A DNA stretch of 64,000 nt from Pseudomonadales bacterium (GTDB taxonomy: Bacteria; Pseudomonadota; Gammaproteobacteria; Pseudomonadales; Pseudohongiellaceae), in contig WLWQ01000003.1 of assembly GCA_012103535.1 (NCBI GenBank), forward strand, positions 62,001 through 126,000, given 5' to 3'. Positions 42,860-51,756 of this stretch are shown in pieces. Every line of letters starts with the position of its first letter. Within the stretch, counting starts at the first letter, position 1. Both the position numbers and the translations under genes were made by a program. The notes beneath the pieces are model-generated. The model did no database searches, was not told the DNA's origin, and was given only the letters and a program-made list of their open reading frames with translations.

Positions 42860-43005
42860 GACTGCTCCTTCTTTCTATTTTAGGTGGGAATTGAAGCATA
42901 AGAGTTATTAGCACTTTAAAGCAATCTCTAATAGGATTCTGGTTTCTTGTACAATCTAAATAAGAAGTTTGGCCTCTGGCTCAGTTAATTTCAGGATTGC
43001 TCAAT

Positions 43006-45603
43006 ATGTTAAAAACTCATTTTAAAGTGCCAGTCGAAGTTCGAAGACTTGGTTTAACCATCTCTATCGTATTCATCGCTGCTTGTTCAAGCGAAGAGCA
43101 ACAAGTCGTTACCAGAGAAGACTACATGAGTAGTGAGCTACGCGCTCGAGTCGAACAACTAAAATCAGATTTGGCAACTGAAGCGACCAATGAATCAACG
43201 ATTGTCGAGCGGGCCGACTTACTCGCCGATTGGATCGATGCTTATGCATTATCGGGTGGCGAAGTTGGAATAGATGCACCCCGTGTTCGTTTACAGGCAA
43301 CACTTCCTCCCACCGGCCGACAGGCGGAAAATCAATCGCGCAGTGTTGACAGATTCATTCGAGAATTTGTTTTAAGAGATGAAGAAGGTTCCTTGGGACT
43401 ATTAACCAGTGACACACTCGGTCCCTTTGAAGTTAGTTCGATGGCTGAGCTCAGACAGACCTGGCGAGTTGGCACTCATCCAATTACAAGCGGCGGAGGA
43501 TTCTGGGTAGCTCGACATTTCAATGCAAATTGGGGTCAGTTTCAAACTGATGATCCAACTGCAGCAGGATACGTCAGCATAACAACCGATGATGACGACG
43601 CTGTGTTCGAGCGTGAAACCTTTATGGCAAGAGGCCCCCATGGTGGCTTTCGCACACCGCAGCCAGCAATTGCTTTTAGACTGATTGAAGGCGAATTAGA
43701 CAGAGGCTCGAGTGTAACCATTACTTATGGTGATCGCAGTCAGGGCGGACCTGGCATTCAAACGCCGACTTTCGAAAGCGAACGCATGCCATTGCCACTC
43801 TATGTCGATCTCGATGGTTCCAGTGAATGGCGCTCGCTACCAATTACACCATTCGAAATAATTGGTGGAGAAACTAATGGTGTCCATGGCTTCGCTCCTA
43901 GCGTGGTAGAACCAGGTGAAATGTTTGAACTTTCGGTGCGCGCGCAAGATCGTTACTTTAATCGAGCTACCGGAGACATTCCTGCATTTGAAGTTTTGAT
44001 CAACGATACAGTAGTGGCGACTACACCTGCTGGCTCGGATGCCATAACGCTGTTGGATCTAAGCTTGAATGAAACCGGTGCCCATTGGATTTCCATCCGT
44101 AGTGAAGATGGGTCGATCAGCGGTGAAGGTAATCCTATCCTGGTAGAAGAGAATCCTGAACTTCGGATCTATTGGGGAGATACCCATGGCCATTCCGGTT
44201 ACTCTGAAGGCATTGGTACCGTGGATTATTTTATGCGTTTCGCCCGTGATGATGCGCGCCTGGACTATGTTACCCATTCAGAGCATGACGTCTCGCTCGA
44301 TGCCGGCGAATGGGATCTGATCCGTCGCACCAGCGCAGAATATGATGAGCCTGGAAAATTTATTCCTTTTCTGGGTTGGGAATGGACCAGACACACGCGC
44401 TTCGGTGGTCACCACAATGTGTTGTTCCGCAACATCGAAGATCAGACTCCGGTATCCGCTCTGGAGTTTCCTGTTCTTTCTTCGCTCTATGCAGAATTGC
44501 ATGAACGTCATGATCCAAACAACATAGTCGTAATTCCTCATGCACATAATCCAGGAGATTTTCGTCAATCGGATCCACAACTGGAACCCATTATAGAAAT
44601 CATGTCCATGCATGGATCTTTTCAGTGGTTCATGGAAGCCTACCTCTCACACGGGCACGAAGTCGGTGTGGTTGCAGCATCCGACGACCATTTGTCGCGA
44701 CCTGGTTATTCAGCTCCCCATAGAGATTCACTGGCACAGCGTGGTGGACTTGGAGCGGTTCTCGCACCTGAGCGCTCTCGCGATGCCATATTCGATGGCA
44801 TGAAAGCCAAACGAACTTATGCCACCACCGGCGATCGAATAATTTTGGATTTTGATGTTAATGGAACCGGCATGGGCCAGAGAGCTGACTATAGCGAATC
44901 GAGATCGATCAATGGGCGCGCAATAGGTACTGCACCGATCAAATCAATTCAACTGCTTAAAAATGACGAAATAGTTTGGGAACAAGAGTATTTAACTTCA
45001 GAAGAGATGGGTGGCGAACAACAAATCTTGGTCAGCTTTTCCTCCGATCCAACACCTTTCTATAGGGGCGATGCTCCGCGCGGTTGGCGTCATTGGCGCG
45101 GCCAGTTAAGTGTATCCGGTGCGACAGTAGCCGCGGCTGAATCCATGGATTTCTTCAATCCGACAACTCAGGCTATGTTGGTTAATAGCAATACGATAAA
45201 TTTTCGCACTATTACGCGCGGTGATACGAGTTCGATTTTGCTAACTCTCGAAGATGTTTCAGACAACAGCACATTGAGTTTTGATTTTGAAGAGGCAACG
45301 GAAACAGGTTCGGCACCGCCCTTCTATCGTCAACACTCTACTATAGGCGCAACTCAGGCAGAAATTTCTCTCAATGAATTGATAGATGGAAAAATATCGC
45401 TAGCACTGCCGACGCAAGACTTTCCAGATGATGCCATTACTCTCAGAAGGGTAATTAGTGCAGGCGAGAAAGACATCAGCTTTGCTTTTGAAGATCCAGG
45501 ATTCCCCGATCAGGGTGATTACTACTATTTCAAAGTTGAACAGGCAAACGATGCTATCGCCTGGTCCAGTCCAATTTGGGTGGGCGGGTTTTCGTCGCAG
45601 TAG
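43006..45603 (+). CDS. DUF3604 lipoprotein
   Basis: An 865-residue exported protein. The ATG at 43006 with AGGA nine bases upstream is preferred over the in-frame TTG at 42997. The lipobox IVFIAAC at about residue 27 indicates lipidation. The C-terminal half contains a PHP-like metal-site signature: YWGDTHGHSGYSEGIG, DYVTHSEHD, IPFLGWEWTR, HHNVLFRN, VIPHAHNPGDFR and VVAASDDHLSRPGY. These mark DUF3604, a family of large secreted proteins of unknown reaction, possibly phosphoesterases or hydrolases. The N-terminal 380 residues are beta-rich. It stands alone with its own promoter region opposite the amidohydrolase gene. Confidence 0.9.
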   Translation: MLKTHFKVPVEVRRLGLTISIVFIAACSSEEQQVVTREDYMSSELRARVEQLKSDLATEATNESTIVERADLLADWIDAYALSGGEVGIDAPRVRLQATLPPTGRQAENQSRSVDRFIREFVLRDEEGSLGLLTSDTLGPFEVSSMAELRQTWRVGTHPITSGGGFWVARHFNANWGQFQTDDPTAAGYVSITTDDDDAVFERETFMARGPHGGFRTPQPAIAFRLIEGELDRGSSVTITYGDRSQGGPGIQTPTFESERMPLPLYVDLDGSSEWRSLPITPFEIIGGETNGVHGFAPSVVEPGEMFELSVRAQDRYFNRATGDIPAFEVLINDTVVATTPAGSDAITLLDLSLNETGAHWISIRSEDGSISGEGNPILVEENPELRIYWGDTHGHSGYSEGIGTVDYFMRFARDDARLDYVTHSEHDVSLDAGEWDLIRRTSAEYDEPGKFIPFLGWEWTRHTRFGGHHNVLFRNIEDQTPVSALEFPVLSSLYAELHERHDPNNIVVIPHAHNPGDFRQSDPQLEPIIEIMSMHGSFQWFMEAYLSHGHEVGVVAASDDHLSRPGYSAPHRDSLAQRGGLGAVLAPERSRDAIFDGMKAKRTYATTGDRIILDFDVNGTGMGQRADYSESRSINGRAIGTAPIKSIQLLKNDEIVWEQEYLTSEEMGGEQQILVSFSSDPTPFYRGDAPRGWRHWRGQLSVSGATVAAAESMDFFNPTTQAMLVNSNTINFRTITRGDTSSILLTLEDVSDNSTLSFDFEEATETGSAPPFYRQHSTIGATQAEISLNELIDGKISLALPTQDFPDDAITLRRVISAGEKDISFAFEDPGFPDQGDYYYFKVEQANDAIAWSSPIWVGGFSSQ

Positions 45604-45614
45604 TATCGGCTACT

Positions 45615-46778
45615 CTATTCAACCGAAAAAGTTGCAACGTTTGAGAAAACTTCAAGCGGCCCTTGTGCGGTGACAGGTTGAATTGCTACGTAGAACGCGG
45701 AACCAATAGATAGTTCGCCTGACAGCATAGTAATGTTCCCTAGATCCAAAAACTCGACCGGTGATTGTTCGGGAAAGGGAGCGTAATAAAGAATGTAGCT
45801 CACCGCATCTGCATAGCTGGTCCAGCTTATTGTCACCAAGGTGTCACTGACGCTCGTACTTAATACCGGTCCTTGAGGATTCCCATCGAGCCCGGTAAAA
45901 GTAGCATCTGCAACATTGTCAGCAATAAACGATGCCAGATTTGCCACACTCGAATATACGCCTGGAGCTTCTGGATCACCACAGGCAGGGCCTGTATCAG
46001 TTCCACCAAAACTAACGACGCCTACTTGCACAAATGCCAATGCACTAACAACCACTAACGGGCCACCAGAATCTCCCTGACAGGTATCGGTCGTGTCGTC
46101 TAGGTCGACTCCTCCTGCACAGAGCATATTGTCGGTAATGCCACCAGCATAAATAATGTCACAGGAAACATTGTCTACGATGTTTAATGTTGCAGAGAGC
46201 AAGTCATTCGAAGGTTCGATGGATTCTCCTTCCTCATCAATTGCCGTGGTACCCCAACCAAGAATCCGCACTGCCGTAGCGTTATCTATAGTCGGTGCGT
46301 CTCCCGAGAGCAGGAACACAGGTAGCAAAGATACTTCTTCTGTCAACTCAACTACTGCAATATCGAAATCTTCTGCGTTGTCGCTGGTTTCGAAATCAGG
46401 ATTGTAGTCAGGATGGATAATAATTTGTGCAATAGAAGCTTCAACTGCACCGGATGCCAAAGGAGATACTGTATCTGAATTAAGCACTACAATTGAATTC
46501 GCTCCAGCCTCTAGATCGATCTGATCTTCTTCATCGAGAAAACAATGTGCAGCAGTAAGAACCCAGGTTGGTGAAATTAAACTGGCACCGCAGTATTGCT
46601 CACCAAATTCATCCATCAAAAAAGCCATCCAGGTATGGGTGTCAGTAGTAGCAATAGCTCCATTGATTATTTCTTTTTGATCAGAAGTAATGGTTTCGAA
46701 TTTAAGATCTTTAGCTGCACTACTAAATGCAAGAATTAGCAGCAATAAGAAAGATGATAGATAAGCAATTTGTCGCAC
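45615..46778 (-). CDS. Secreted trypsin-like serine protease
   Basis: A 387-residue chymotrypsin-fold protease with the catalytic triad H78 (VLTAAHCF), D139 (DFDIAVVEL) and S237 (CQGDSGGPLV). The start is GTG at 46778 with AGGA eight bases upstream; the signal peptide runs to about residue 21. The activation site region reads IINGAIATTD in place of the classical IVGG. Cysteines C63/C79, C206/C220 and C233 with a later partner fit conserved disulfides. The C-terminal 95 residues form a fibronectin-III-like domain (VTISWTSYADAVSYILYYAP). Secreted protease or processing enzyme; substrate not inferable. Confidence 0.9.
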   Translation of the reverse strand: MRQIAYLSSFLLLLILAFSSAAKDLKFETITSDQKEIINGAIATTDTHTWMAFLMDEFGEQYCGASLISPTWVLTAAHCFLDEEDQIDLEAGANSIVVLNSDTVSPLASGAVEASIAQIIIHPDYNPDFETSDNAEDFDIAVVELTEEVSLLPVFLLSGDAPTIDNATAVRILGWGTTAIDEEGESIEPSNDLLSATLNIVDNVSCDIIYAGGITDNMLCAGGVDLDDTTDTCQGDSGGPLVVVSALAFVQVGVVSFGGTDTGPACGDPEAPGVYSSVANLASFIADNVADATFTGLDGNPQGPVLSTSVSDTLVTISWTSYADAVSYILYYAPFPEQSPVEFLDLGNITMLSGELSIGSAFYVAIQPVTAQGPLEVFSNVATFSVE

Positions 46779-46805
46779 TTCTAATTCCTTACTAAAATAA
46801 TGCGC

Positions 46806-46838
46806 AAAAAAAGCCCCAACGATTTACGTCGGGGCTTT
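46806..46838 (-). terminator. Rho-independent terminator behind the methyltransferase-like gene
   Basis: On the minus strand an eight-base stem AAAGCCCC/GGGGCTTT, with three more pairs inside beyond one mismatch, is followed by a run of seven T. It lies between the methyltransferase-like gene (ends 46852) and the protease gene (starts 46778). Confidence 0.9.
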
Positions 46839-46851
46839 ATCGAATAGTAAA

Positions 46852-47613
46852 CTATTCTGGTTTTTTAAAGACCAAGAAAAATCTATCAGTCATGTTTGGA
46901 ATCTCGCCAACCTCTTTAGTAAGGTCATCACTTTCCTGATAAAACATGTCTGACACACGATCCAGCACAAACCCGGCCTGTTGCACCTGGTAGATCACTG
47001 TTACCGGATCTTCTCTTCTACCTACCGTAGGATTCTCTTCCTGCATGTGACGACGAGTGTGATCGACAATCACATATTCACCACCAGGTTTTAAAGCTGC
47101 AAACACTGCAGCATTAATTCGTGCATTATCTGCTGCATTGAAATTGTGGTACTCACGAATATAAAGAAACTTATCTGCAGTTGCGGGAGGCAGACCGAAA
47201 TTTAATTCACCAAATTCATAGCGACCTTCAGAGCGGTTGTAACCCAATTCAATGGGAACCGGGTGTACCATGCCCATTTCCGGCATCTCTATCCAGTCGC
47301 CCCAACGATCAAAAGTTCCTTCGCTATCGATTGCCATTAAGTGGCCATTATCTCGCAAGACTGGACCTAGAATTTTCGTGTAATAGGCCTGGGCTGCCGG
47401 GATGAATTCGATGATAGTCATGTCATCTTCGATACCCATGAACTCGATAGCGTTTACAGGATCGCGGTCATCGTCCCGAGCCAATTCGCCTTCGGTGCGA
47501 TGATCCATCTGCATGACTGCCTGAACTTTCTGTTGAATTGACGAAAGTTGTGCACTGGCAATTGAAGACGAAACAATTAGTGCGATAGCAAGGAGCAAGT
47601 TAGTAATTTTCAT
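46852..47613 (-). CDS. Exported methyltransferase-fold protein with degenerate SAM motif
   Basis: A 253-residue class I methyltransferase-like protein with a signal peptide (LLLAIALIVSSSIASAQ). Its family of predicted exported methyltransferases starts with DDDRDPVNAIEFMGIEDDMTIIEFIPAAQAYYTKILGP (ends quoted only: DDDRDPVNAIEFMG and AAQAYYTKILGP). The usual glycine-rich SAM motif (D/E-x-GxGxG-Y-T) is reduced to EFIPAAQAYYT without the glycines. Later motifs remain: LMAIDSEG, LKPGGEYVIVDHTR, FFLVFKKPE. SAM is not expected in the periplasm, so it may have lost catalysis and serve another function. A terminator follows at 46806-46838. Confidence 0.82.
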   Translation of the reverse strand: MKITNLLLAIALIVSSSIASAQLSSIQQKVQAVMQMDHRTEGELARDDDRDPVNAIEFMGIEDDMTIIEFIPAAQAYYTKILGPVLRDNGHLMAIDSEGTFDRWGDWIEMPEMGMVHPVPIELGYNRSEGRYEFGELNFGLPPATADKFLYIREYHNFNAADNARINAAVFAALKPGGEYVIVDHTRRHMQEENPTVGRREDPVTVIYQVQQAGFVLDRVSDMFYQESDDLTKEVGEIPNMTDRFFLVFKKPE

Positions 47614-47728
47614 GGTAATTCCACTCTTAGGTTACATAATTATTCTGAAACTGAGTTAATCAACTACTTCGCAAAATGTCTAGTGATACCGTGTTACAGC
47701 ATGAGGACCATTTTGCAGTTAAAACTTT

Positions 47729-48562
47729 CTAATCCAGGTCGCTGGCATCATGACGTTCAGGCACCTGGAGCTCTTCCGGTCCCCAGGTTCTATTAACCCG
47801 TCGCCCTCTTAACACCGCGGGCCGCTCTTCTATTTCGGTAGCCCAACGCACCACATTGGTATAAGAAGCAACGTCCAGGAATTCAGCGGCCTTGTAAAGA
47901 TTGCGTATCACCAATGCGCCATACCAAGCATAGATTGCAATGTCGGAAATATTGTAGTCATCGCCACACATGAATCTTCGATTCGCCAGATTTTGATCGA
48001 GTACATCCAGTTGCCTTTTCACTTCCATGGTATAGCGATTAATTGGGTATTCCTGGCGATCCGGGGCATACGTGTAGAAGTGCCCGAAGCCCCCGCCTAG
48101 AAATGGCGCCGAACCCATTTGCCACATTAACCAGGAGTAACATTCAGCTCTGGCTGAAGCTTCAGTAGGGATAAACTCGTTAAACTTTTCTGCTAAGTAA
48201 AGCAGTATTGCGCCGGACTCAAAAACACGAGTCGGTGGGTCAGTGCTGACATCTAACAATGCAGGAATTTTAGAATTCGGATTGATTGCAACAAATCCGC
48301 TGCCGAATTGTTCACCATCTCCAATTTTAATTAGATAGGCATCATATTCGGCACCCTCATGTCCCAACGCTAACAGTTCTTCCAATAATACAGTTACCTT
48401 AATGCCGTTTGGAGTGCCCAGGGAAAATAACTGCAATGGGTGTTTACCGACTGGAAGTTCTTTTTCTTGCTGTGCACCAGCGGTGGGTCGATTGATTTGT
48501 TCAAACTCGCCACCGCAGGGGGCGTTCCATTTCCAAACCTTGGGAAGAACATATTCCGTCAT
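47729..48562 (-). CDS. yghU: Glutathione S-transferase, YghU type
   Basis: A 277-residue cytoplasmic glutathione S-transferase of the Nu/YghU class, which shows disulfide-bond reductase and peroxidase activity with glutathione in E. coli. The signature N-terminal extension (VWKWNAPCGGEFEQINRPTAG) precedes the thioredoxin-fold domain, with LFSLGTPNGIKVTVLLEELLALG and the glutathione-binding NPNSKIPALLD and RVFESGAILLYLAEKF. The helical domain holds MCGDDYNISDIAIYAWYGAL. Length is close to the usual 288. A ribosome binding site GAAGGA lies just before the ATG. It is a likely stress or detoxification gene, next to an amidase. Confidence 0.94.
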   Translation of the reverse strand: MTEYVLPKVWKWNAPCGGEFEQINRPTAGAQQEKELPVGKHPLQLFSLGTPNGIKVTVLLEELLALGHEGAEYDAYLIKIGDGEQFGSGFVAINPNSKIPALLDVSTDPPTRVFESGAILLYLAEKFNEFIPTEASARAECYSWLMWQMGSAPFLGGGFGHFYTYAPDRQEYPINRYTMEVKRQLDVLDQNLANRRFMCGDDYNISDIAIYAWYGALVIRNLYKAAEFLDVASYTNVVRWATEIEERPAVLRGRRVNRTWGPEELQVPERHDASDLD

Positions 48563-48614
48563 TGCAACATTCCTTCTTTTTGTAAGTAAAATTTAAGTTT
48601 TAGTAAGACTGTCG

Positions 48615-50027
48615 TTATAACTTTGGGTGTTGCAAGTGCCATTGATTAACTTGTTCGTAAGCATGACCGAGGCGACAAAGATTTAGTTCCGAAAGTCTCG
48701 GGCCTAACAGTTGCAAAGCGTAAGGTCGATTATCTTCCGAGAATCCACATGGCAAGATCAATCCGGGAGTTCCAGCCAAATCGGCAGGGATCGTGAACTG
48801 ACCTTGAAAATGTTTGATGATTTCTTTCATCGCGACGGCATCGCCGTATTGTGCTTCTTTATTTGCTTCGAATACATATCCGCCAGCCGGGCAGATTACA
48901 CCGTCCACTTTTTCTAGTTCGTTTTCGAATTGTTTGGAGTATTCTGCGCGTTTCACCATTACCGACTGATAGTCACTGTCAGACAGTGACAATCCAAGTT
49001 CTAACACACCCTTCAGGTAACCACCGTAATCATCTGCCTGTTCCGGAAAAGTATCTGCATGGGCTTTTGCTGCTTCATAACCACAAATGGGTAGCCACAA
49101 GTTTCTTAGCTCCATTGGATCAGACTCTGGCATGGACACCTCAACAATTTGCGCGCCCAGTTCTTTAAAAGTATTTACCGCCTGCCCAATAGCAGCGACA
49201 AGTCCAGGATCGGTTCCTTCTGTTATATAGGATTCATCAACACCAATTTTGAGTCCTGCGATTTCTCCATTAAGCTGGGAAACTATAGACGGTACATTTT
49301 CTTTAAGCGTCGTGTCATCCCTGTTATCAACACCAGCTATGGCCTCAAACATAATCGCCGCATCTAGCACTGTGCGCGCCATCGGCCCCACGTGATCCAG
49401 TGATCCTGCCAGCTCCATTACTCCATAGCGGGAGATTCTGCCATAAGTTGGTTTCAGACCGACAACACCATTAGCCATCGATGGGTATCGGATTGAGCCT
49501 CCGGTATCGGTGCCAAGCGAAGCAAAACAAAGACCGGCAGCCGTTGCGACTCCTGAACCAGAAGAAGATACCCCCGCCCAAAGCTCGGCCCCCCAGGGAT
49601 TGTTTGGTATATCGAAGTCAGGGTGGTAACCGGATAACGCGCCTTCCGTCAGGTTTAGCTTTCCTAACAGGACTGATCCTGTAGCTCGCAATTTCTCAAC
49701 AACGGTAGCGTCAAAATCTGGAATGAAGTTTCTTCGAACTTTGAGTCCTCCCATGGTTGCAATCCCATTGGTATAACAAAGATCTTTTACTGCGATTGGT
49801 ATGCCATGTAGCGCACCGTGATAATTGCCTGCAGCAATTTCCTGCTCCGCCTTTATTGCTGACTCCATGGCGTAATCAGCACACAGGGTCGCATAACTAC
49901 TTAGATCGGCATCGACTGCTTCGATGCGATTCAACATAAATTCAGTTAACTCAACCGGAGAGATCTCTTTTTTTCGCAAGAGCTCTGCTACTGCACTGAT
50001 ACTGGCGTAGTGGATGTTATCGATCAT
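48615..50027 (-). CDS. Amidase (amidase signature family)
   Basis: A 470-residue amidase-signature hydrolase, chosen from the ATG at 50027 (MIDNIHYASISAVAELL); a TTG at 50048 has no better site. The catalytic Ser-cisSer-Lys triad is visible: lysine in GIPIAVKDLCYTNG, the glycine/serine-rich WAGVSSSGSGVATAAG and nucleophile region GTDTGGSIRYPS. No signal peptide, so it is cytoplasmic. It hydrolyses amides, perhaps aminoacyl amides or indole-acetamide-like compounds, but specificity is open. It is separated from the aminotransferase upstream by a terminator at 50050-50078. Confidence 0.92.
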   Translation of the reverse strand: MIDNIHYASISAVAELLRKKEISPVELTEFMLNRIEAVDADLSSYATLCADYAMESAIKAEQEIAAGNYHGALHGIPIAVKDLCYTNGIATMGGLKVRRNFIPDFDATVVEKLRATGSVLLGKLNLTEGALSGYHPDFDIPNNPWGAELWAGVSSSGSGVATAAGLCFASLGTDTGGSIRYPSMANGVVGLKPTYGRISRYGVMELAGSLDHVGPMARTVLDAAIMFEAIAGVDNRDDTTLKENVPSIVSQLNGEIAGLKIGVDESYITEGTDPGLVAAIGQAVNTFKELGAQIVEVSMPESDPMELRNLWLPICGYEAAKAHADTFPEQADDYGGYLKGVLELGLSLSDSDYQSVMVKRAEYSKQFENELEKVDGVICPAGGYVFEANKEAQYGDAVAMKEIIKHFQGQFTIPADLAGTPGLILPCGFSEDNRPYALQLLGPRLSELNLCRLGHAYEQVNQWHLQHPKL

Positions 50028-50036
50028 TAGTTTGGT

Positions 50037-50078
50037 CAAGAAAAGCAAAAGGCAGTGTTACATCAAATAACACTGCCT
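50037..50078 (-). terminator. Rho-independent terminator behind the aminotransferase gene
   Basis: On the minus strand a perfect 11-base-pair stem (AGGCAGTGTTA/TAACACTGCCT, seven-base loop) is followed by a T-rich tract TTTTGCTTTTC. It closes the aminotransferase transcript (gene ends at 50186) before the amidase start. Confidence 0.85.
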
Positions 50079-50185
50079 TCTGTGGTTTTCGTAGAGTTGT
50101 TTCTTAGTTTCCGGTTCTAATTTTTCACCTTCTTCACCGCAAATCCTTGTGCGATATTTTGTAAGTTAAGTAGATTTTTGAAAAG

Positions 50186-51562
50186 CTATACTTTGTTTAC
50201 CGCCGCAGCCATGGCATCAAGTACTTCTTTAACCACTACTCGAGAAGAAGCGATATTCATGCGCATATGGCCCGCACCTCCCTCTCCATAATTGGTACCT
50301 GGATTCAAGTAGACACCTGAATTGTGGACTAGCCAATCTTGAAAGTAATCTTCAGGACTATTATTTCCATGAGACGCATAAAGATCTGCCGCACCAACCG
50401 ATTCCATGGTTTTAGTGAAATCCAGGAAGGTCATGTAGGTACCTTCGTTACGCGTGTACCCTACAGTGGGAATGTACTGGTTTATGTAACTCTCAATGTA
50501 AGAATGAGTTTCATCCATGTAGGCATTCGCCTCTTCAAACCATTCTTGCCCATGATTATAGGCAGCTTCATTAGCTACAACTCCAAGAGTACTTAATTCA
50601 GTACGATGGTATTTGTTTACCCGAGCGAGCGTGATTGGACTCTTTGAGTAGTAGTACGCATTCTTCATGCCAGCCAGATTAAAAGTTTTACTGATGGCAT
50701 TGAATGAAACGCTGTTGTTAACCACTGCCTCATCCGGCAGGCTGGCGAATGGTGTGTATTTATGGCCGGCGCGGATAACATCGGAATGAATCTCATCAGA
50801 AAGCACAATAATATTGTGTTCCAGGCAGAGACGACCTACGCGCAACAATTCTTCTTCAGTCCAAACATTACCGGTTGGATTTTGTGGATTGCACACGATC
50901 ATCGCACGCACATCTGGAGTCATTTTTGCTTCCAGATCTTCCCAGTTAATTTCGTAGCGACCATTAGCATAGAGCATTGGGCTGTCAACGATTTCGACAT
51001 TGGCACCTCTGGCCATGGAATAGAAACCAGAATAGGCAGGAGTTGATAACAGCAATTTGCTACCGCGCGGAACGTATGCGCGCATGGCAGCGATCATGCC
51101 TGGATAAACTCCATCGGAGATGACTACATTTTCAGGTGTAAGATCAACACCGTGACGCTCACCGTTCCAACGAAGAATGCCGTCACGCAGGCCATCAGTA
51201 GAGCTCATATATCCCCAGCTATGATGGTTAATTCTTTCTTGTAAGGCTTCGGTAATACATGGAGCACATTCGAAATCCATGGACGCTACGCCCATGCCAT
51301 ACTTGAATTCACCTCCTGGGTAATTTCTGGGTGGTGAATCCCAGCGAGAACAATTCGAGCCGACTCGATTGTAGATGGTATCGAAGTCGTACTTCCCATT
51401 AGCCAGTTTGGGAATGTCGATCGAAGATGATTCCTGGGCTGAAGCTGTCGTGCTTGCGACAGTTGCGACGGTGCCAGCAGCGCCAGCTAAGGCCGTCATC
51501 CCTGCACCTTTCATGAAACTGCGACGATCAAGTCCCTTGGATGATTGTTGATTATTGGACAT
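50186..51562 (-). CDS. Tat-exported PLP-dependent aminotransferase (class I/II)
   Basis: A 458-residue fold-type I aminotransferase or C-S lyase (MalY/PatB-like). A twin-arginine signal opens it: DRRSFMKGAGMTALAGAAG, to ASTTASAQ. The PLP site is normal: VVISDGVYPGMIAAM, an asparagine/aspartate pair in ICNPQNPTGNVW and VLSDEIHSDVI, and the lysine of SFNAISKTFNLAGMKN. Similar enzymes are cytoplasmic; export implies folding with cofactor before translocation, as Tat allows. A strong ribosome binding site AAGGGGAAAAAG precedes the ATG. A related exported aminotransferase lies at 53427-54572 with an M20 peptidase between them. Likely acts on periplasmic amino acids or thioethers. Confidence 0.88.
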   Translation of the reverse strand: MSNNQQSSKGLDRRSFMKGAGMTALAGAAGTVATVASTTASAQESSSIDIPKLANGKYDFDTIYNRVGSNCSRWDSPPRNYPGGEFKYGMGVASMDFECAPCITEALQERINHHSWGYMSSTDGLRDGILRWNGERHGVDLTPENVVISDGVYPGMIAAMRAYVPRGSKLLLSTPAYSGFYSMARGANVEIVDSPMLYANGRYEINWEDLEAKMTPDVRAMIVCNPQNPTGNVWTEEELLRVGRLCLEHNIIVLSDEIHSDVIRAGHKYTPFASLPDEAVVNNSVSFNAISKTFNLAGMKNAYYYSKSPITLARVNKYHRTELSTLGVVANEAAYNHGQEWFEEANAYMDETHSYIESYINQYIPTVGYTRNEGTYMTFLDFTKTMESVGAADLYASHGNNSPEDYFQDWLVHNSGVYLNPGTNYGEGGAGHMRMNIASSRVVVKEVLDAMAAAVNKV

Positions 51563-51708
51563 CTTTTTCCCCTTCTTTATCTTTATTCTAATCTGGCCAT
51601 GAGCCTAGTTATTTGGGGCTTTTGAGTCTACTGCGAAAGCCACTCAAGCGTACTTAGGAGGATATTCCTATTAGGCGAAATGCGCAAAGAATTCCGTAGA
51701 AATAGCGG

Positions 51709-51734
51709 GGAAATGGCCCTTTTTAGCCATTTCC
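51709..51734 (-). terminator. Perfect hairpin between M20 and aminotransferase genes
   Basis: GGAAATGGC (51709-51717) pairs perfectly with GCCATTTCC (51726-51734) around an eight-base loop. It lies 23 bases after the M20 gene end on the minus strand. No T-run follows, so it could be a weak terminator or a transcript stabiliser. Confidence 0.45.
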
Positions 51735-51756
51735 AACTAATTCTTGGGAAGGGGGA

